Part shown: positions 27,616-36,667 of the stretch, piece after piece
Layout: each line of letters begins with the position of its first letter
Numbering within the stretch: position 1 is the stretch's first letter
Assembly (NCBI GenBank): GCA_017465945.1
Contig: JAFTVD010000024.1
Coordinates: 124,001-188,000 of the forward strand
DNA from: Alphaproteobacteria bacterium
GTDB taxonomy: Bacteria > Pseudomonadota > Alphaproteobacteria > RF32 > CAG-239
Length of the DNA: 64,000 nucleotides
Direction of reading: 5' to 3'
Program-made: the position numbers and the translations under genes
Notes under the pieces: model-generated
Seen by the model: the letters and a program-made list of their open reading frames with translations, nothing else
What the model was told of the DNA's origin: nothing
Database searches by the model: none

Positions 27616-28320
27616 ATGTTTTATGTTGATTATCTTGATGGTAAAAGAATAGTAAGGTCTGATTTAATAAAAGAGGCTGATGTATTTTTTACTACTAGAG
27701 ATATTTGTATACATTCTAAATATGAAGATATGTCTTATAATAAGATAAAAGTTGAGGAATTTATAGGGCAAAAATTAGCAACGAATCATCCTGTGCATGG
27801 TGTTGATATTGTAGATGTTGAAAGGGATAAATATTTTTATAAAGATGTTGATGGGCTTTTATTAAAAAAAGGAATGTCTGCGTATATGAATTTTGGTGAT
27901 TGTGTTCCTCTTGTTTTTTATTGTGATAGTAAAGTTATAATATCTCATGCTGGGTGGAGGGGAACTGCTCAAAACATGGCTAAATTTTCTGTTAAAAAAT
28001 TAGTTGAGGAATACGGGTGCGAATCTAAAGATATAAAAGTTATAATAGGCCCTGCTATTTGTTTTGATTGTTATGAAGTTGGGGAAGATGTTTTTAGTAA
28101 GCTTTATAGTACAGTTAAAAAACATGATAATATTTTTAAGACATTAAATGATAAATATTTTGTTGATTTGAAAGGAATAAACAAACAACAATTAGTAGAG
28201 TGTGGAGTGGTTAATATTGATATGTGTCCGTATTGCACAAATTGTGGTGATAAATTGTTTTATTCTTATAGGTATGAAAACAAAACAGGATACAGGCATA
28301 GTGTGGTGGTAAAATTATGA
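27616..28320 (+). CDS. pgeF: Multicopper-oxidase-like/YfiH family protein (PgeF, peptidoglycan editing)
   Basis: 234 residues of the DUF152 family. Zn/Cu ligand motifs are visible: HPVHGVDIVDV, GDCVPLVFYC, ISHAGWRGTAQ and the C-terminal CPYCTNCGDKLFYSYRYENKTGYRHSVV. Homologues have purine-nucleoside phosphorylase or adenosine deaminase activity, and in E. coli remove misincorporated residues from peptidoglycan precursors. It begins directly after the dnaQ stop and overlaps the glycosyltransferase start by four bases. Confidence 0.9.
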   Translation: MFYVDYLDGKRIVRSDLIKEADVFFTTRDICIHSKYEDMSYNKIKVEEFIGQKLATNHPVHGVDIVDVERDKYFYKDVDGLLLKKGMSAYMNFGDCVPLVFYCDSKVIISHAGWRGTAQNMAKFSVKKLVEEYGCESKDIKVIIGPAICFDCYEVGEDVFSKLYSTVKKHDNIFKTLNDKYFVDLKGINKQQLVECGVVNIDMCPYCTNCGDKLFYSYRYENKTGYRHSVVVKL

Positions 28321-29243
28321 GAAAATTTATAGTTATTTTTATATTGTTAATTGGGGTGTTTATATATTTATTTTTATTTAATAATATAAAAGTTAGTGTA
28401 ATTGTTCCTGTTTATAATACAGAAGAATATTTAGACGATTGTTTAACAAGTCTTAAAAATCAAACACTTAAAGATATTGAATTTATAGTTATAAATGATG
28501 GCTCTAATGATAAGTCTTTTCAAATTATGCAAAAATATGCACAAAATGATAAACGATTTAGAATTTTTAATCAAGATAATCAAGGTGTTGGTAAAACTCG
28601 TAATTTTGGAATGTTACAAGCTAAAGGTGAATATATAGGTTTTGTTGATAGCGATGATTATGTTGCAATAAATTATTTTGATGAACTATATAAAGTTGCT
28701 AAAAAATATGATTCTGATGTAGCAGTTATTGTTAATACAATAAAATTTTCTGATGAACAGAAACAAAATTATTATACTTTTGCGTTGCCTTATGTGCAAC
28801 AAAGGGTGATAGATAGTATTGATTTTATGATAGGAAATTTAGGACAACAGTGGGATAAAATTTATAAAAAATCTTTTATTGAAAAATATGGTATAAAAAG
28901 TTATGAAAGAAGAGTTTGGTTCGAAGATGAATGGTTTAGTTCTTTGGTTGCTTTATATGCTAAAAAAATAGCTATAACTGATAAAACAATATATTTTTAT
29001 AGACACAATCCTACAGGAATCACACAATCTATAAATCTAAATGAAAAAAAATTTTGGGAAGGTTTTTTATTATATAATAGACTTTTAGATATTATACAAA
29101 CGTTATCACTGGATAAAAATAAAAAAATAAAATTATCTAAATTAGTAAATAATAAAATTCGTTGGTATATAGATACTTATTGGATATTTGGCGAAAAAAC
29201 AGAAGAACTAGATAAATATTATAATCCCTTTTTTAATATTTAA
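28317..29243 (+). CDS. Membrane-anchored family 2 glycosyltransferase
   Basis: 308 residues. A single N-terminal membrane helix (about 4-22) is followed by a GT-A domain: VSVIVPVYNTEEYLDDCLTS, an INDGSNDKS loop and the metal-binding DSDD (FVDSDDYVA). A C-terminal helical part (KKIKLSKLVNNKIRWYID) resembles LPS or capsule GT2 enzymes. The acceptor is unknown. The ATGA overlap with pgeF suggests translational coupling in the coaE-dnaQ-pgeF operon, though functional linkage is not obvious. Confidence 0.85.
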   Translation: MRKFIVIFILLIGVFIYLFLFNNIKVSVIVPVYNTEEYLDDCLTSLKNQTLKDIEFIVINDGSNDKSFQIMQKYAQNDKRFRIFNQDNQGVGKTRNFGMLQAKGEYIGFVDSDDYVAINYFDELYKVAKKYDSDVAVIVNTIKFSDEQKQNYYTFALPYVQQRVIDSIDFMIGNLGQQWDKIYKKSFIEKYGIKSYERRVWFEDEWFSSLVALYAKKIAITDKTIYFYRHNPTGITQSINLNEKKFWEGFLLYNRLLDIIQTLSLDKNKKIKLSKLVNNKIRWYIDTYWIFGEKTEELDKYYNPFFNI

Positions 29244-29362
29244 TATAGCTTTTTATACGAAAAATAGTTGGTGTTTTTTTGTTGTTTATCTATTTGAATT
29301 TAAAATAATAAAATAGATAACTTTTTGCTTGAAAATTCTAATTAATTGTTATAGATTTGTGC

Positions 29363-29401
29363 CAGAATTTATGTTCTGCTACATATAAATGAGTTATATG
29401 T
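29363..29401 (+). promoter_or_regulatory. Two adjacent hairpins in the ppdK leader
   Basis: CAGAA/TTCTG (29363-29378) and a perfect 8-base ACATATAA/TTATATGT (29381-29401) stand side by side in the 202-base spacer before ppdK, ending 44 bases before its start. They lack T-tails and so are not terminators. They could be operators or a leader structure; no convincing promoter was located. Confidence 0.35.
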
Positions 29402-29445
29402 GGCTGTTTTTAACTTAATATAAGCTGAATAGGAGCTGATTAACC

Positions 29446-32145
29446 ATGAGTAAATGGGTATATACATTTGGTAATGGAAACGCAGAAGGCGATGCTAGTA
29501 TGCGTAATCTCCTTGGCGGTAAAGGTGCTAACTTGGCAGAAATGAACAAAGTTGGTATGCCTGTTCCTCCAGGATTTACTGTAACAACTGAAGTTTGTAC
29601 ATATTATTACGATAATAATAAAACATATCCTGCTGATTTGAAGGACCAAGTTCGTCAAGCAGTAGCATATGTTGAAGGTATTATGGGTAAGAAATTTGCT
29701 GATAGTGAAAATCCTTTGTTATTCTCTGTTCGTTCTGGTGCTAGAGTATCTATGCCAGGTATGATGGATACAGTGTTGAACTTAGGTTTGAATGATGAAA
29801 CAGTTAAAGCTTTAGCAAAAGCTTCTGGTAGCGAAAGATTTGCTTATGACTCTTATCGTCGTTTCATCCAAATGTTCTCTGACGTGGTTTTAGGTGCTGA
29901 TATCGATTTGTATGAAGAAGCTTTGGAAAATATGAAAAAATCTAAAGGATATGCTTCTGATACAGATTTGACAGCTGATGATTTAAAAGAATTAGTTAAA
30001 GAATATAAAGAAATCGGTAAAAAATTAGGTAAAGAAGTTCCTCAAGATCCTTGGGATCAATTGTGGGCAGGTATTGGCGCTGTGTTTGGTTCTTGGATGG
30101 TAGACCGCGCTATTACTTATCGTAAATTAAATAACATTCCTGGTGACTGGGGTACAGCTGTTAACGTTCAAACTATGGTGTTTGGTAACGCTGGTGATGA
30201 TTGTGCTACTGGTGTTTGCTTCTCTCGTGACCCTGCAACAGGTGAAAATGTTTACTATGGTGAATATTTAGTAAATGCTCAAGGTGAAGACGTTGTGGCT
30301 GGTATTAGAACTCCTCAACCAATGGCTTCTATTGGTAATGGAAATTCTTTGGAAGAAAAATGGCCTCACTTGTATCAAGAATTAGTAGATGTTCGTAACA
30401 ACCTTGAAGCTCACTATAAAGACATGCAAGATATGGAATTTACTATTGAACATGGTAAATTATGGATGTTACAATGCCGTAATGGTAAGAGAACAGCTGC
30501 TGCTGCTGTAAGAATGGCTGTTGAAATGTACGAAGAAGGCATGTTAACAAAAGAAGAAGCTATTATGAGAGTTGGTGCTGACCAATTAGACCAATTGTTG
30601 CACCCAATGTTAGACCCTAAAGCTGAAAAGAAAGTTATTGCTACTGGTCTTCCTGCTTCTCCTGGTGCTGCTGTAGGTCGTGCAGTATTTAATGCAGATG
30701 ATGCTGAAGCTTGGGCTAATAAAGGTGAGAAAGTTATTCTTATCCGTAATGAAACAAGTCCTGAAGATATTGGTGGTATGCACGCTTCTCAAGGTGTGAT
30801 TACTGCTCGTGGTGGTATGACATCTCACGCTGCTGTGGTTGCTCGTGGTATGGGTACTCCTTGCGTATCTGGTTCTACAGATATTACTATTGACTATAAA
30901 GCTAAAACTATGACTACAAAATCTGGCGTTGTTATCAACGAAGGTGATTGGGTATCTCTAGATGGTGCTAAAGGTCAAATTATTGAAGGTAAAATTCCTA
31001 CAGTTCAAGTTGAAATGACAGGTAACTTTGGTAAATTGATGACTTGGGTTGATGAAATCAAAACTATGAAAGTTCGTGCAAACGCTGAAACTCCAAAAGA
31101 TGCTCAAACAGCTCGTAACTTTGGTGCTGAAGGTATTGGTTTGGCTCGTACAGAACATATGTTCTTTGATGCTAATAGAATTGCTGATATGAGAACTATG
31201 ATTTTATCTTCAACAGTTGAAGGTCGTCGTAAAGCTTTGGCTAACTTGTTACCATACCAAAAACAAGACTTTGTTGACTTGTTTACAATTATGGATGGTT
31301 TACCAGTTACTGTTCGTTTGTTAGACCCACCATTGCATGAATTCTTGCCTCATACAGATGCTGAAATGCAAGAATTGGCTGATAAAATGGGTATGACTTT
31401 GGCTCAAGTTAAAGCTCGTGCTGAACAATTACACGAATTAAACCCAATGCTTGGTCACCGTGGTTGTCGTTTGGCTGTTACATATCCAGAAATTGCTGAA
31501 ATGCAAGCTCGTGCTATCTTGGAAGCTGCTTTAGAATGTGCTTCTAAAGGTATCAAAGTAATTCCTGAAATTGAAGTTCCATTGATTGGTTCTAAAAAGG
31601 AATTGGATATTGTTAAGAATGTAATTAACACAACTGCTGAAAAAGTATTTGCAGAAAAAGGTCAAAAGATTGAATACCTTGTTGGTACTATGATTGAATT
31701 GCCAAGAGCTGCTCTTCAAGCTGAATATATTGCTGAATCTGCTGGTTTCTTTGGTTTTGGTACAAACGACTTAACTCAAACAACTTTGGGTATGAGCCGT
31801 GATGATACAGGTGCAATTTTGGATGAATACAGAGCTAAAGGCGTTTATGTTGCTGACCCATTTGCTTCTATTGATGTTGAAGGTGTTGGTAAACTTGTTA
31901 GACGTGCATGTGTTCATGGTCGTATGACAAACCCAGATATTCACTTGGGTGTTTGTGGTGAACATGGTGGTGATCCTGCATCTATTGAATTCTTCAATTC
32001 TTGCGGTTTAGATTATGTATCTTGTTCTCCATTCCGTGTACCAGTTGCACGTTTGGCTGCTGCACAAGCTGCTGTTAAACAAAAAGGTCAACCAAAAGCT
32101 GTTGATGCAGCTAAAAATGGTTGCTGTTGCAAAGAAGCTTGCTAA
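29446..32145 (+). CDS. ppdK: Pyruvate, phosphate dikinase
   Basis: Interconverts pyruvate + ATP + Pi and PEP + AMP + PPi. The 899 residues include the nucleotide-binding N-terminus (GNGNAEGDASMRNLLGGKGANLAEM), the phosphorylatable histidine in GGMTSHAAVVARG near 461, and the PEP-binding barrel with GTNDLTQTTLGMSRDD and the catalytic cysteine in VCGEHGGDP near 836. Codons differ from neighbours (many CGT and GGT), as expected for a highly expressed gene. After the normal end there is a short tail ending NGCCCKEAC with four cysteines. An AGGAGC Shine-Dalgarno and a strong terminator flank it. Confidence 0.97.
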   Translation: MSKWVYTFGNGNAEGDASMRNLLGGKGANLAEMNKVGMPVPPGFTVTTEVCTYYYDNNKTYPADLKDQVRQAVAYVEGIMGKKFADSENPLLFSVRSGARVSMPGMMDTVLNLGLNDETVKALAKASGSERFAYDSYRRFIQMFSDVVLGADIDLYEEALENMKKSKGYASDTDLTADDLKELVKEYKEIGKKLGKEVPQDPWDQLWAGIGAVFGSWMVDRAITYRKLNNIPGDWGTAVNVQTMVFGNAGDDCATGVCFSRDPATGENVYYGEYLVNAQGEDVVAGIRTPQPMASIGNGNSLEEKWPHLYQELVDVRNNLEAHYKDMQDMEFTIEHGKLWMLQCRNGKRTAAAAVRMAVEMYEEGMLTKEEAIMRVGADQLDQLLHPMLDPKAEKKVIATGLPASPGAAVGRAVFNADDAEAWANKGEKVILIRNETSPEDIGGMHASQGVITARGGMTSHAAVVARGMGTPCVSGSTDITIDYKAKTMTTKSGVVINEGDWVSLDGAKGQIIEGKIPTVQVEMTGNFGKLMTWVDEIKTMKVRANAETPKDAQTARNFGAEGIGLARTEHMFFDANRIADMRTMILSSTVEGRRKALANLLPYQKQDFVDLFTIMDGLPVTVRLLDPPLHEFLPHTDAEMQELADKMGMTLAQVKARAEQLHELNPMLGHRGCRLAVTYPEIAEMQARAILEAALECASKGIKVIPEIEVPLIGSKKELDIVKNVINTTAEKVFAEKGQKIEYLVGTMIELPRAALQAEYIAESAGFFGFGTNDLTQTTLGMSRDDTGAILDEYRAKGVYVADPFASIDVEGVGKLVRRACVHGRMTNPDIHLGVCGEHGGDPASIEFFNSCGLDYVSCSPFRVPVARLAAAQAAVKQKGQPKAVDAAKNGCCCKEAC

Positions 32146-32169
32146 TTAGATAGTAAGTTTTTGAAAAGA

Positions 32170-32198
32170 AGACTCCGCTAATTTGTGGAGTCTTTTTT
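32170..32198 (+). terminator. Terminator of ppdK
   Basis: AGACTCCGC/GTGGAGTCT hairpin followed by T6, about 25 bases after the stop. Confidence 0.85.
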
Positions 32199-32275
32199 AT
32201 TGAAAATTTTGTATTGATAATTATAATAAAAGTGATTTTAATTTTGATGTTTAATTATTTAATAGTTTAATTTTT

Positions 32276-32446
32276 ATGAGACCATCTGAAATATTAAAAA
32301 GACAACCACGTTTATTTTTTGTTAAAACAAATTGTAAACATTATTGGGAGCCGTATGTTTCAACACCTATATTAAAAGATGGTATTTGGTGGAAAGTGTA
32401 TATATGTACAAAATGCGGTGGACATAAAGAAGTGGCAGTAGATTGA
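32276..32446 (+). CDS. Small protein (56 aa) with possible zinc-binding cysteines
   Basis: The frame encodes 56 residues: MRPSEILKRQPRLFF..., a central CKHYWEPY and a C-terminal CTKCGGHKEVAVD. A Cys-His pair plus CXXC could form a small zinc site. A likely promoter (TTGAAA, 16 bases, TATAAT) lies in the preceding spacer, and a perfect terminator begins four bases after the stop, which supports an independent gene. No clear Shine-Dalgarno is seen. Function unknown. Confidence 0.6.
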   Translation: MRPSEILKRQPRLFFVKTNCKHYWEPYVSTPILKDGIWWKVYICTKCGGHKEVAVD

Positions 32447-32450
32447 ATAA

Positions 32451-32482
32451 AAAGCCTTATCTATATATGATAAGGCTTTTTT
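32451..32482 (+). terminator. Terminator after the 56-aa gene
   Basis: Perfect 11-base stem AAAGCCTTATC/GATAAGGCTTT with a 7-base loop and a run of T. Confidence 0.85.
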
Positions 32483-32509
32483 GTATATATCATGGTTATT
32501 TTATTTGAT

Positions 32510-32538
32510 TTGGTAGAATATATATTTAAAAATATAAT
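32510..32538 (+). promoter_or_regulatory. Sigma-70-type promoter of the 44-aa gene
   Basis: TTGGTA, 17 bases, then a perfect TATAAT, about 22 bases before the ORF start. Confidence 0.6.
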
Positions 32539-32560
32539 AAACTTGTTTTAGGAGGTTAAT

Positions 32561-32695
32561 ATGGAATTAAATGATTTGAAAAATGTTGATAATGTAAAAA
32601 ATATTACATTAGATATTGCCAAAGATGTTCAAAAAGAAATGGATAAAATTAAAGATGTTAATAAAGAAAATAATTATGGTCCAAAAGTAAAATAA
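32561..32695 (+). CDS. Very small protein (44 aa), charged helix
   Basis: ATG is preceded by a perfect AGGAGG Shine-Dalgarno. The 44 residues (MELNDLKNVDNVKNITLDIA... ending NNYGPKVK) are Asp/Lys/Asn-rich and likely a single amphipathic helix. It has its own promoter and terminator, which makes a real gene likely despite its size. Function unknown. Confidence 0.65.
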   Translation: MELNDLKNVDNVKNITLDIAKDVQKEMDKIKDVNKENNYGPKVK

Positions 32696-32718
32696 GAATT
32701 ATTTGGTTAAAAATTATA

Positions 32719-32746
32719 GGGCTAGTAAGAGACTAGTCCTTTTTTT
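32719..32746 (+). terminator. Terminator after the 44-aa gene
   Basis: GGGCTAGT/ACTAGTCC stem (one G-U pair) with a 5-base loop followed by T7. Confidence 0.85.
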
Positions 32747-32760
32747 GTTTAAATAATTTC

Positions 32761-32789
32761 TTGATTTTTGAAAAAAATATTTATATAAG
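32761..32789 (+). promoter_or_regulatory. Promoter of the 145-aa membrane protein
   Basis: TTGATT, 17 bases, TATAAG; the ORF starts 28 bases later, with a small AATAATTT/AAATTATT hairpin in the short leader. Confidence 0.5.
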
Positions 32790-32816
32790 CTTGGAATAAT
32801 TTAAAATTATTTTGTT

Positions 32817-33254
32817 ATGGATAGTATTATAATGTTTTTAAATGAGGTACATCCTCTTTTAATTTTTTTGGGTGTATTTGTAGGTGGTTTTATTATTCTT
32901 TTTCCTAGAATATTGATTTTGATACCGTTGTTTTTTATTGTTTTGATTTATCGTATTGTTTCTATTGTTTTTGATTTTATTAAGATAATTGTATTCAATA
33001 TTATCATAAATATAGAAATAAGTGTTTTTGAAAAAGCTATAAATAATAAAGGGTTGAAAAATAATATTGATATAGGCGCTTGTCATTATTTTTTTAATAA
33101 AATTAGTGTAGAACATATTAATATGTTGTTTTACATATATTATGAAAAAGCATTATCAGAACTTGAAAGTAATGATTATGATGATGAGCAAATAGAAAGA
33201 TATTTACACCTATTGAGCATAATGTTGCGATGTTTAAGTTTTAAACGTATGTAG
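32817..33254 (+). CDS. Small membrane protein of unknown function
   Basis: 145 residues. About residues 10-60 are strongly hydrophobic (two or three membrane helices), followed by a soluble part with a predicted helix (SVEHINMLFYIYYEKALSELES) and an acidic-basic C-terminus. No family recognised. There is no good Shine-Dalgarno before the first ATG, and a second ATG at 32832 is possible. It ends at a strong terminator. Confidence 0.55.
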   Translation: MDSIIMFLNEVHPLLIFLGVFVGGFIILFPRILILIPLFFIVLIYRIVSIVFDFIKIIVFNIIINIEISVFEKAINNKGLKNNIDIGACHYFFNKISVEHINMLFYIYYEKALSELESNDYDDEQIERYLHLLSIMLRCLSFKRM

Positions 33255-33255
33255 T

Positions 33256-33281
33256 AAATCCCCCAAATAGGGGGATTTTTT
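33256..33281 (+). terminator. Terminator between the 145-aa gene and the prepilin peptidase gene
   Basis: AATCCCCC AAATA GGGGGATT hairpin followed by T; it lies between convergent genes and may work in both directions. Confidence 0.8.
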
Positions 33282-33981
33282 AATATTCAAGTAGGAATAA
33301 CATTATTAAACTTGCAATTACTATTGAAGGACCGAAAGCTCCTTGTTTTTGTTTGTTTATGTAGCAACTAATAGCAAAAATTGGACAAGATAATAAAACA
33401 ACAAAAGGTATGTTAGTTAAACCAAACCATGCGCCGATTGCTGATAATATTTTTATATCTCCTCCACCCATATTATCTGGGTGTCTTTTTATCATTAATA
33501 ATGATGCTATTACAGGTATTAGATAGCCAAATATTGCACCTAAGGCGCTATTTGCTGTTGAGGAGGGAATGTCTTGACCTAAAAGATTTCCTGCAAAAGT
33601 TGCATAAGCGAATCCTCCTATTAGCAATGGAGATGTTAATATATCTGGTAGATACATTATTCTGTTGTCTATTTCCATTAATAATAATAGAAGAAAAATA
33701 AAGAAAGCTATCCATGGTGCTTCAGAGTTTGATAGGACTAAAGAATTTAGAGTTAGTATTGCAGATGTGGTTATAGCCCAACCAAGTGAGCGCATAAAAT
33801 AACGGTTACGAAGTTTTAGGTATTTTATATTGCTTAAGCGTTTTTGTTTAGAGACTGTTTTATTAGGGGTAAATATACGATATAATGCGTATGCAAAAGT
33901 TGCAGGCATAAATTTTGCAAAACGTCTAGCAAGATAAGGTATTGAAAAACCTAATAAAAAACCAAGTACAGCATAAAACAT
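33280..33981 (-). CDS. Type IV prepilin peptidase (A24) without methylase zinc site
   Basis: 233 residues, polytopic. The two catalytic aspartates of the A24 family are in place: D105 in LLMEIDNRIMYLPD and D175 in MGGGDIKILSAIGAWFG. The N-terminal ~95 residues are hydrophobic but lack the paired CXXC motifs of the bifunctional PilD methylase domain, so this may be peptidase only, like TadV/CpaA-type enzymes. It would process prepilins or pseudopilins; none are seen in this window. A response-regulator gene precedes it on the same strand, 64 bases away. Confidence 0.8.
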   Translation of the reverse strand: MFYAVLGFLLGFSIPYLARRFAKFMPATFAYALYRIFTPNKTVSKQKRLSNIKYLKLRNRYFMRSLGWAITTSAILTLNSLVLSNSEAPWIAFFIFLLLLLMEIDNRIMYLPDILTSPLLIGGFAYATFAGNLLGQDIPSSTANSALGAIFGYLIPVIASLLMIKRHPDNMGGGDIKILSAIGAWFGLTNIPFVVLLSCPIFAISCYINKQKQGAFGPSIVIASLIMLFLLEY

Positions 33982-34045
33982 TTAATATCTCCAATATTAT
34001 ATTTTGTTTTATACTAGTTGATAAAGGTAAAATAATCTTTAAGTT

Positions 34046-34675
34046 TTAGATGAGTCCCATTTTTTGTGCTGTAATAACTGCTTGTGTTCTGTTATTTACT
34101 TTTAGTGAACGTAATAGGGCGTTTATATGTAGTTTTACTGTGGCCTCTGATACTCCCATATCGTAAGCTATTTGTTTATTTGATTTTCCTTGTGCTATTA
34201 AATCTAAAACTTGAGATTGTCTATTGGTTAGATTTTTCTTTAGTGATTTTGTGGAATTGTAGTCGCTATAATCTATATTATTATTTAGCATTACAGGGGG
34301 AATGTATGTGCCTCCATCTAATATTAATTTTAGAGCTCCGCTTAATATATTGCTATCTAGTTTTTTGGGAATATACCCTTTTGTGCCAAAAGATAATATT
34401 TTTTTGATATTTCTTATATCTTCTGATGTGGAAGTTGTGATTATTTTTGTATTTGGGGCTATTGCTTTTATTTTATTTATAACCTCAGAGGCATTTAATT
34501 CTGCTAAATCAATATCTAAGATAAGAAAATCTGTATCTGTTTCTCTGGATAATATTTTTTGCATTTCTGCAATAGATGATGATTGTAGAATTATTATATC
34601 TTGGTTTATTTCTTTTAATCTTAAAGATAAACCATCTCTAAATAGTGATTGTTCGTCCGTTATTAAAACTTTCAT
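34046..34675 (-). CDS. NarL/LuxR-family response regulator
   Basis: 209 residues: a receiver domain with acidic pocket D7/E8 and likely phospho-acceptor D54 in FLILDIDL, conserved T/S in ITTSTS and lysine in PKKLDSN. It is followed by a LuxR-type HTH (LTNRQSQVLDLIAQGKSNKQIAYDMGVSEATVKLHIN). No sensor kinase is adjacent, so its partner is elsewhere. It may regulate the nearby prepilin peptidase, but that is a guess from position. Confidence 0.88.
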   Translation of the reverse strand: MKVLITDEQSLFRDGLSLRLKEINQDIIILQSSSIAEMQKILSRETDTDFLILDIDLAELNASEVINKIKAIAPNTKIITTSTSEDIRNIKKILSFGTKGYIPKKLDSNILSGALKLILDGGTYIPPVMLNNNIDYSDYNSTKSLKKNLTNRQSQVLDLIAQGKSNKQIAYDMGVSEATVKLHINALLRSLKVNNRTQAVITAQKMGLI

Positions 34676-34755
34676 TTATTTCTCCTCAACAAACAAGGTG
34701 TTAGCTAAATGTAGTTGCAATATAAGTACGGATTGTAAGATTTAAAGAGTGTTTA

Positions 34756-35223
34756 TTATTTTTTTTCGTCAGGTAAAATCAATAATTCAACACCAGCTTC
34801 TTTTAACATTTGTTCGGAATATGTTATTTTATCTCTCCAAGTGTTTTGTGGTGTGCTTTTATCTATAACCAAAGGGTTTGTTACAACAAGTTTTATGCCT
34901 GATTGGATGATTGCTCGTGTGCAATCAGTACATGGAAAATGTGTTGCATATAGTACACAACCTTTTACCTTTGTACCACAAAGGCAGGCATTATAGACAG
35001 CATTTCTTTCTGCATGTTCAAAAAAATCGTATTTTGTTGGGCGTTCGTATCTTTCAAAAACTTCATCATCGACTCCACGAACAAAGCCATTATATCCTGT
35101 TGCTCTTATTTCTTTATCTGGTCCAACAATAACAGCACCTGTTTTGGTTGAGGTATCTTTTGACCATGTTGAGATAAGTTTTGCTAGTTCCATAAAACGA
35201 TAGTGCCATTTCATTGTAAACAT
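34756..35223 (-). CDS. dCMP deaminase / ComEB-like cytidine deaminase
   Basis: 155 residues of the zinc-dependent CDA fold. The zinc and catalytic motif HAERNAVYNA and PCTDCTRAIIQSG are both present, with an upstream GAVIVGPDKEIRATGYNGFVRG strand typical of dCMP deaminases (the family form is GYNG.P.G). It would make dUMP from dCMP for thymidylate synthesis. It stands alone, with 80 bases to the response regulator. Confidence 0.9.
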   Translation of the reverse strand: MFTMKWHYRFMELAKLISTWSKDTSTKTGAVIVGPDKEIRATGYNGFVRGVDDEVFERYERPTKYDFFEHAERNAVYNACLCGTKVKGCVLYATHFPCTDCTRAIIQSGIKLVVTNPLVIDKSTPQNTWRDKITYSEQMLKEAGVELLILPDEKK

Positions 35224-35320
35224 ATTTATGTTCCTTTTATTGTTAAGATTTGTTTTATCTTATATTCGTTTTTATTTTTTTACAAGATTTTTATTATTTA
35301 TTAGTAATAAAATCAAAAAC

Positions 35321-35348
35321 TTGATTTTGTTATATTACTAATTATATT
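35321..35348 (+). promoter_or_regulatory. Candidate promoter of eno
   Basis: TTGATT, 16 bases, TATATT, 31 bases before the eno start. Confidence 0.45.
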
Positions 35349-35379
35349 GTGATAAGGTTATTTTTTGTTTGGAGGAAAA

Positions 35380-36657
35380 ATGAGTGTTATTTCTAATATA
35401 ATTGCTAGAGAAATTATTGATTCTAGGGGTAATCCTACCGTTGAGGTAGATGTTTTTCTTGAATGTGGTGTTATGGGACGAGCATCTGTACCTTCTGGAG
35501 CTTCAACAGGTGTTCATGAAGCAGTTGAATTAAGAGATGGTGATAAATCTAGGTTTGGTGGTAAAGGTGTTTTAAAGGCTGTTACAAACGTTAATACCAC
35601 AATAAAAAAAGCTTTAATTGGGAAAAGTATTAATAGCCAAGAATATATTGATAATATTTTAATTGAATTAGATGGTACTGAAAATAAATCTAAACTTGGT
35701 GCAAATGCTATATTAGCTGTTTCGTTAGCGGTGGCAAAAGCTAAAGCTAATGAATTAGGAGTGTCTTTGTATAAATATATAGGTGGTGAGCTAGCTAAAA
35801 CAATGCCTATTCCAATGATGAATATTTTAAATGGCGGTAGGCATGCGGATAATAATATTGATTTTCAAGAATTTATGATAATGCCTATATCTGCAAAATC
35901 TATAAAAGATGCTATTCGTATGGGGAGTGAAATATTTTATAAGTTAAAAGATAACTTAAAAAAAGAAGGATATAATACAAATGTTGGGGACGAGGGCGGT
36001 TTTGCTCCAAATTTAGAGACAACAGATGATGCTTTGAGTTTTATTATAAAATCTATTAAAGATGCTGGATATATTGCTGGTAAAGATGTTGTTTTAGCGA
36101 TTGATGTAGCTTCTTCGGAGTTTTATAAAGATGGTAGATATGAATTAAAAGGTGAAGGTAAAACTTTAGATTCGAAAGGATTAGTTGAGTTTTATAAAGA
36201 TTTGTGTAAGAAATATCCAATTTTTTCAATAGAAGATGGTATGGCTGAAGATGATTTTGATGGTTGGAGTGTTTTAACTAAAGAATTGGGTGATAAGGTG
36301 CAATTAGTTGGTGATGATTTGTTTGTAACTAATTCTAGGCGTTTAAAATTAGGAATTGAGAAAAAAATTGCAAATTGTATATTAATTAAACCTAATCAAG
36401 TTGGCACACTAACAGAAACTATTAATGCGGTTGACATTGCTAAAAAACATGGATATGCTACCATTATGTCGCATAGGTCTGGTGAAACTGAAGATGTTAG
36501 TATTGCTGATTTGGTTGTAGCAATGAATTGCGGACAGATTAAAACAGGCTCTATGTCAAGAACTGATAGGATGGCAAAGTATAATCAACTGATTCGTATA
36601 GAAGAGGAGTTAGGTGATGATGCTATGTGTTTTTGGGGTTTTATTATAAAAAAATAA
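35380..36657 (+). CDS. eno: Enolase
   Basis: Glycolytic 2-phosphoglycerate dehydratase. From the chosen ATG the protein is 425 residues, starting [23 protein letters not shown], with [16 protein letters not shown], the metal-binding acidic residues in [27 protein letters not shown] and [10 protein letters not shown], and the enolase signature region [14 protein letters not shown] plus SHRSGETED. An in-frame upstream start adds five residues, but GGAGG at 35371 sets the ATG at 35380. In relatives a divIC gene follows; here a short membrane-protein gene does. Confidence 0.97.
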   Translation: MSVISNIIAREIIDSRGNPTVEVDVFLECGVMGRASVPSGASTGVHEAVELRDGDKSRFGGKGVLKAVTNVNTTIKKALIGKSINSQEYIDNILIELDGTENKSKLGANAILAVSLAVAKAKANELGVSLYKYIGGELAKTMPIPMMNILNGGRHADNNIDFQEFMIMPISAKSIKDAIRMGSEIFYKLKDNLKKEGYNTNVGDEGGFAPNLETTDDALSFIIKSIKDAGYIAGKDVVLAIDVASSEFYKDGRYELKGEGKTLDSKGLVEFYKDLCKKYPIFSIEDGMAEDDFDGWSVLTKELGDKVQLVGDDLFVTNSRRLKLGIEKKIANCILIKPNQVGTLTETINAVDIAKKHGYATIMSHRSGETEDVSIADLVVAMNCGQIKTGSMSRTDRMAKYNQLIRIEEELGDDAMCFWGFIIKK

Positions 36658-36667
36658 GGGACGGGAT

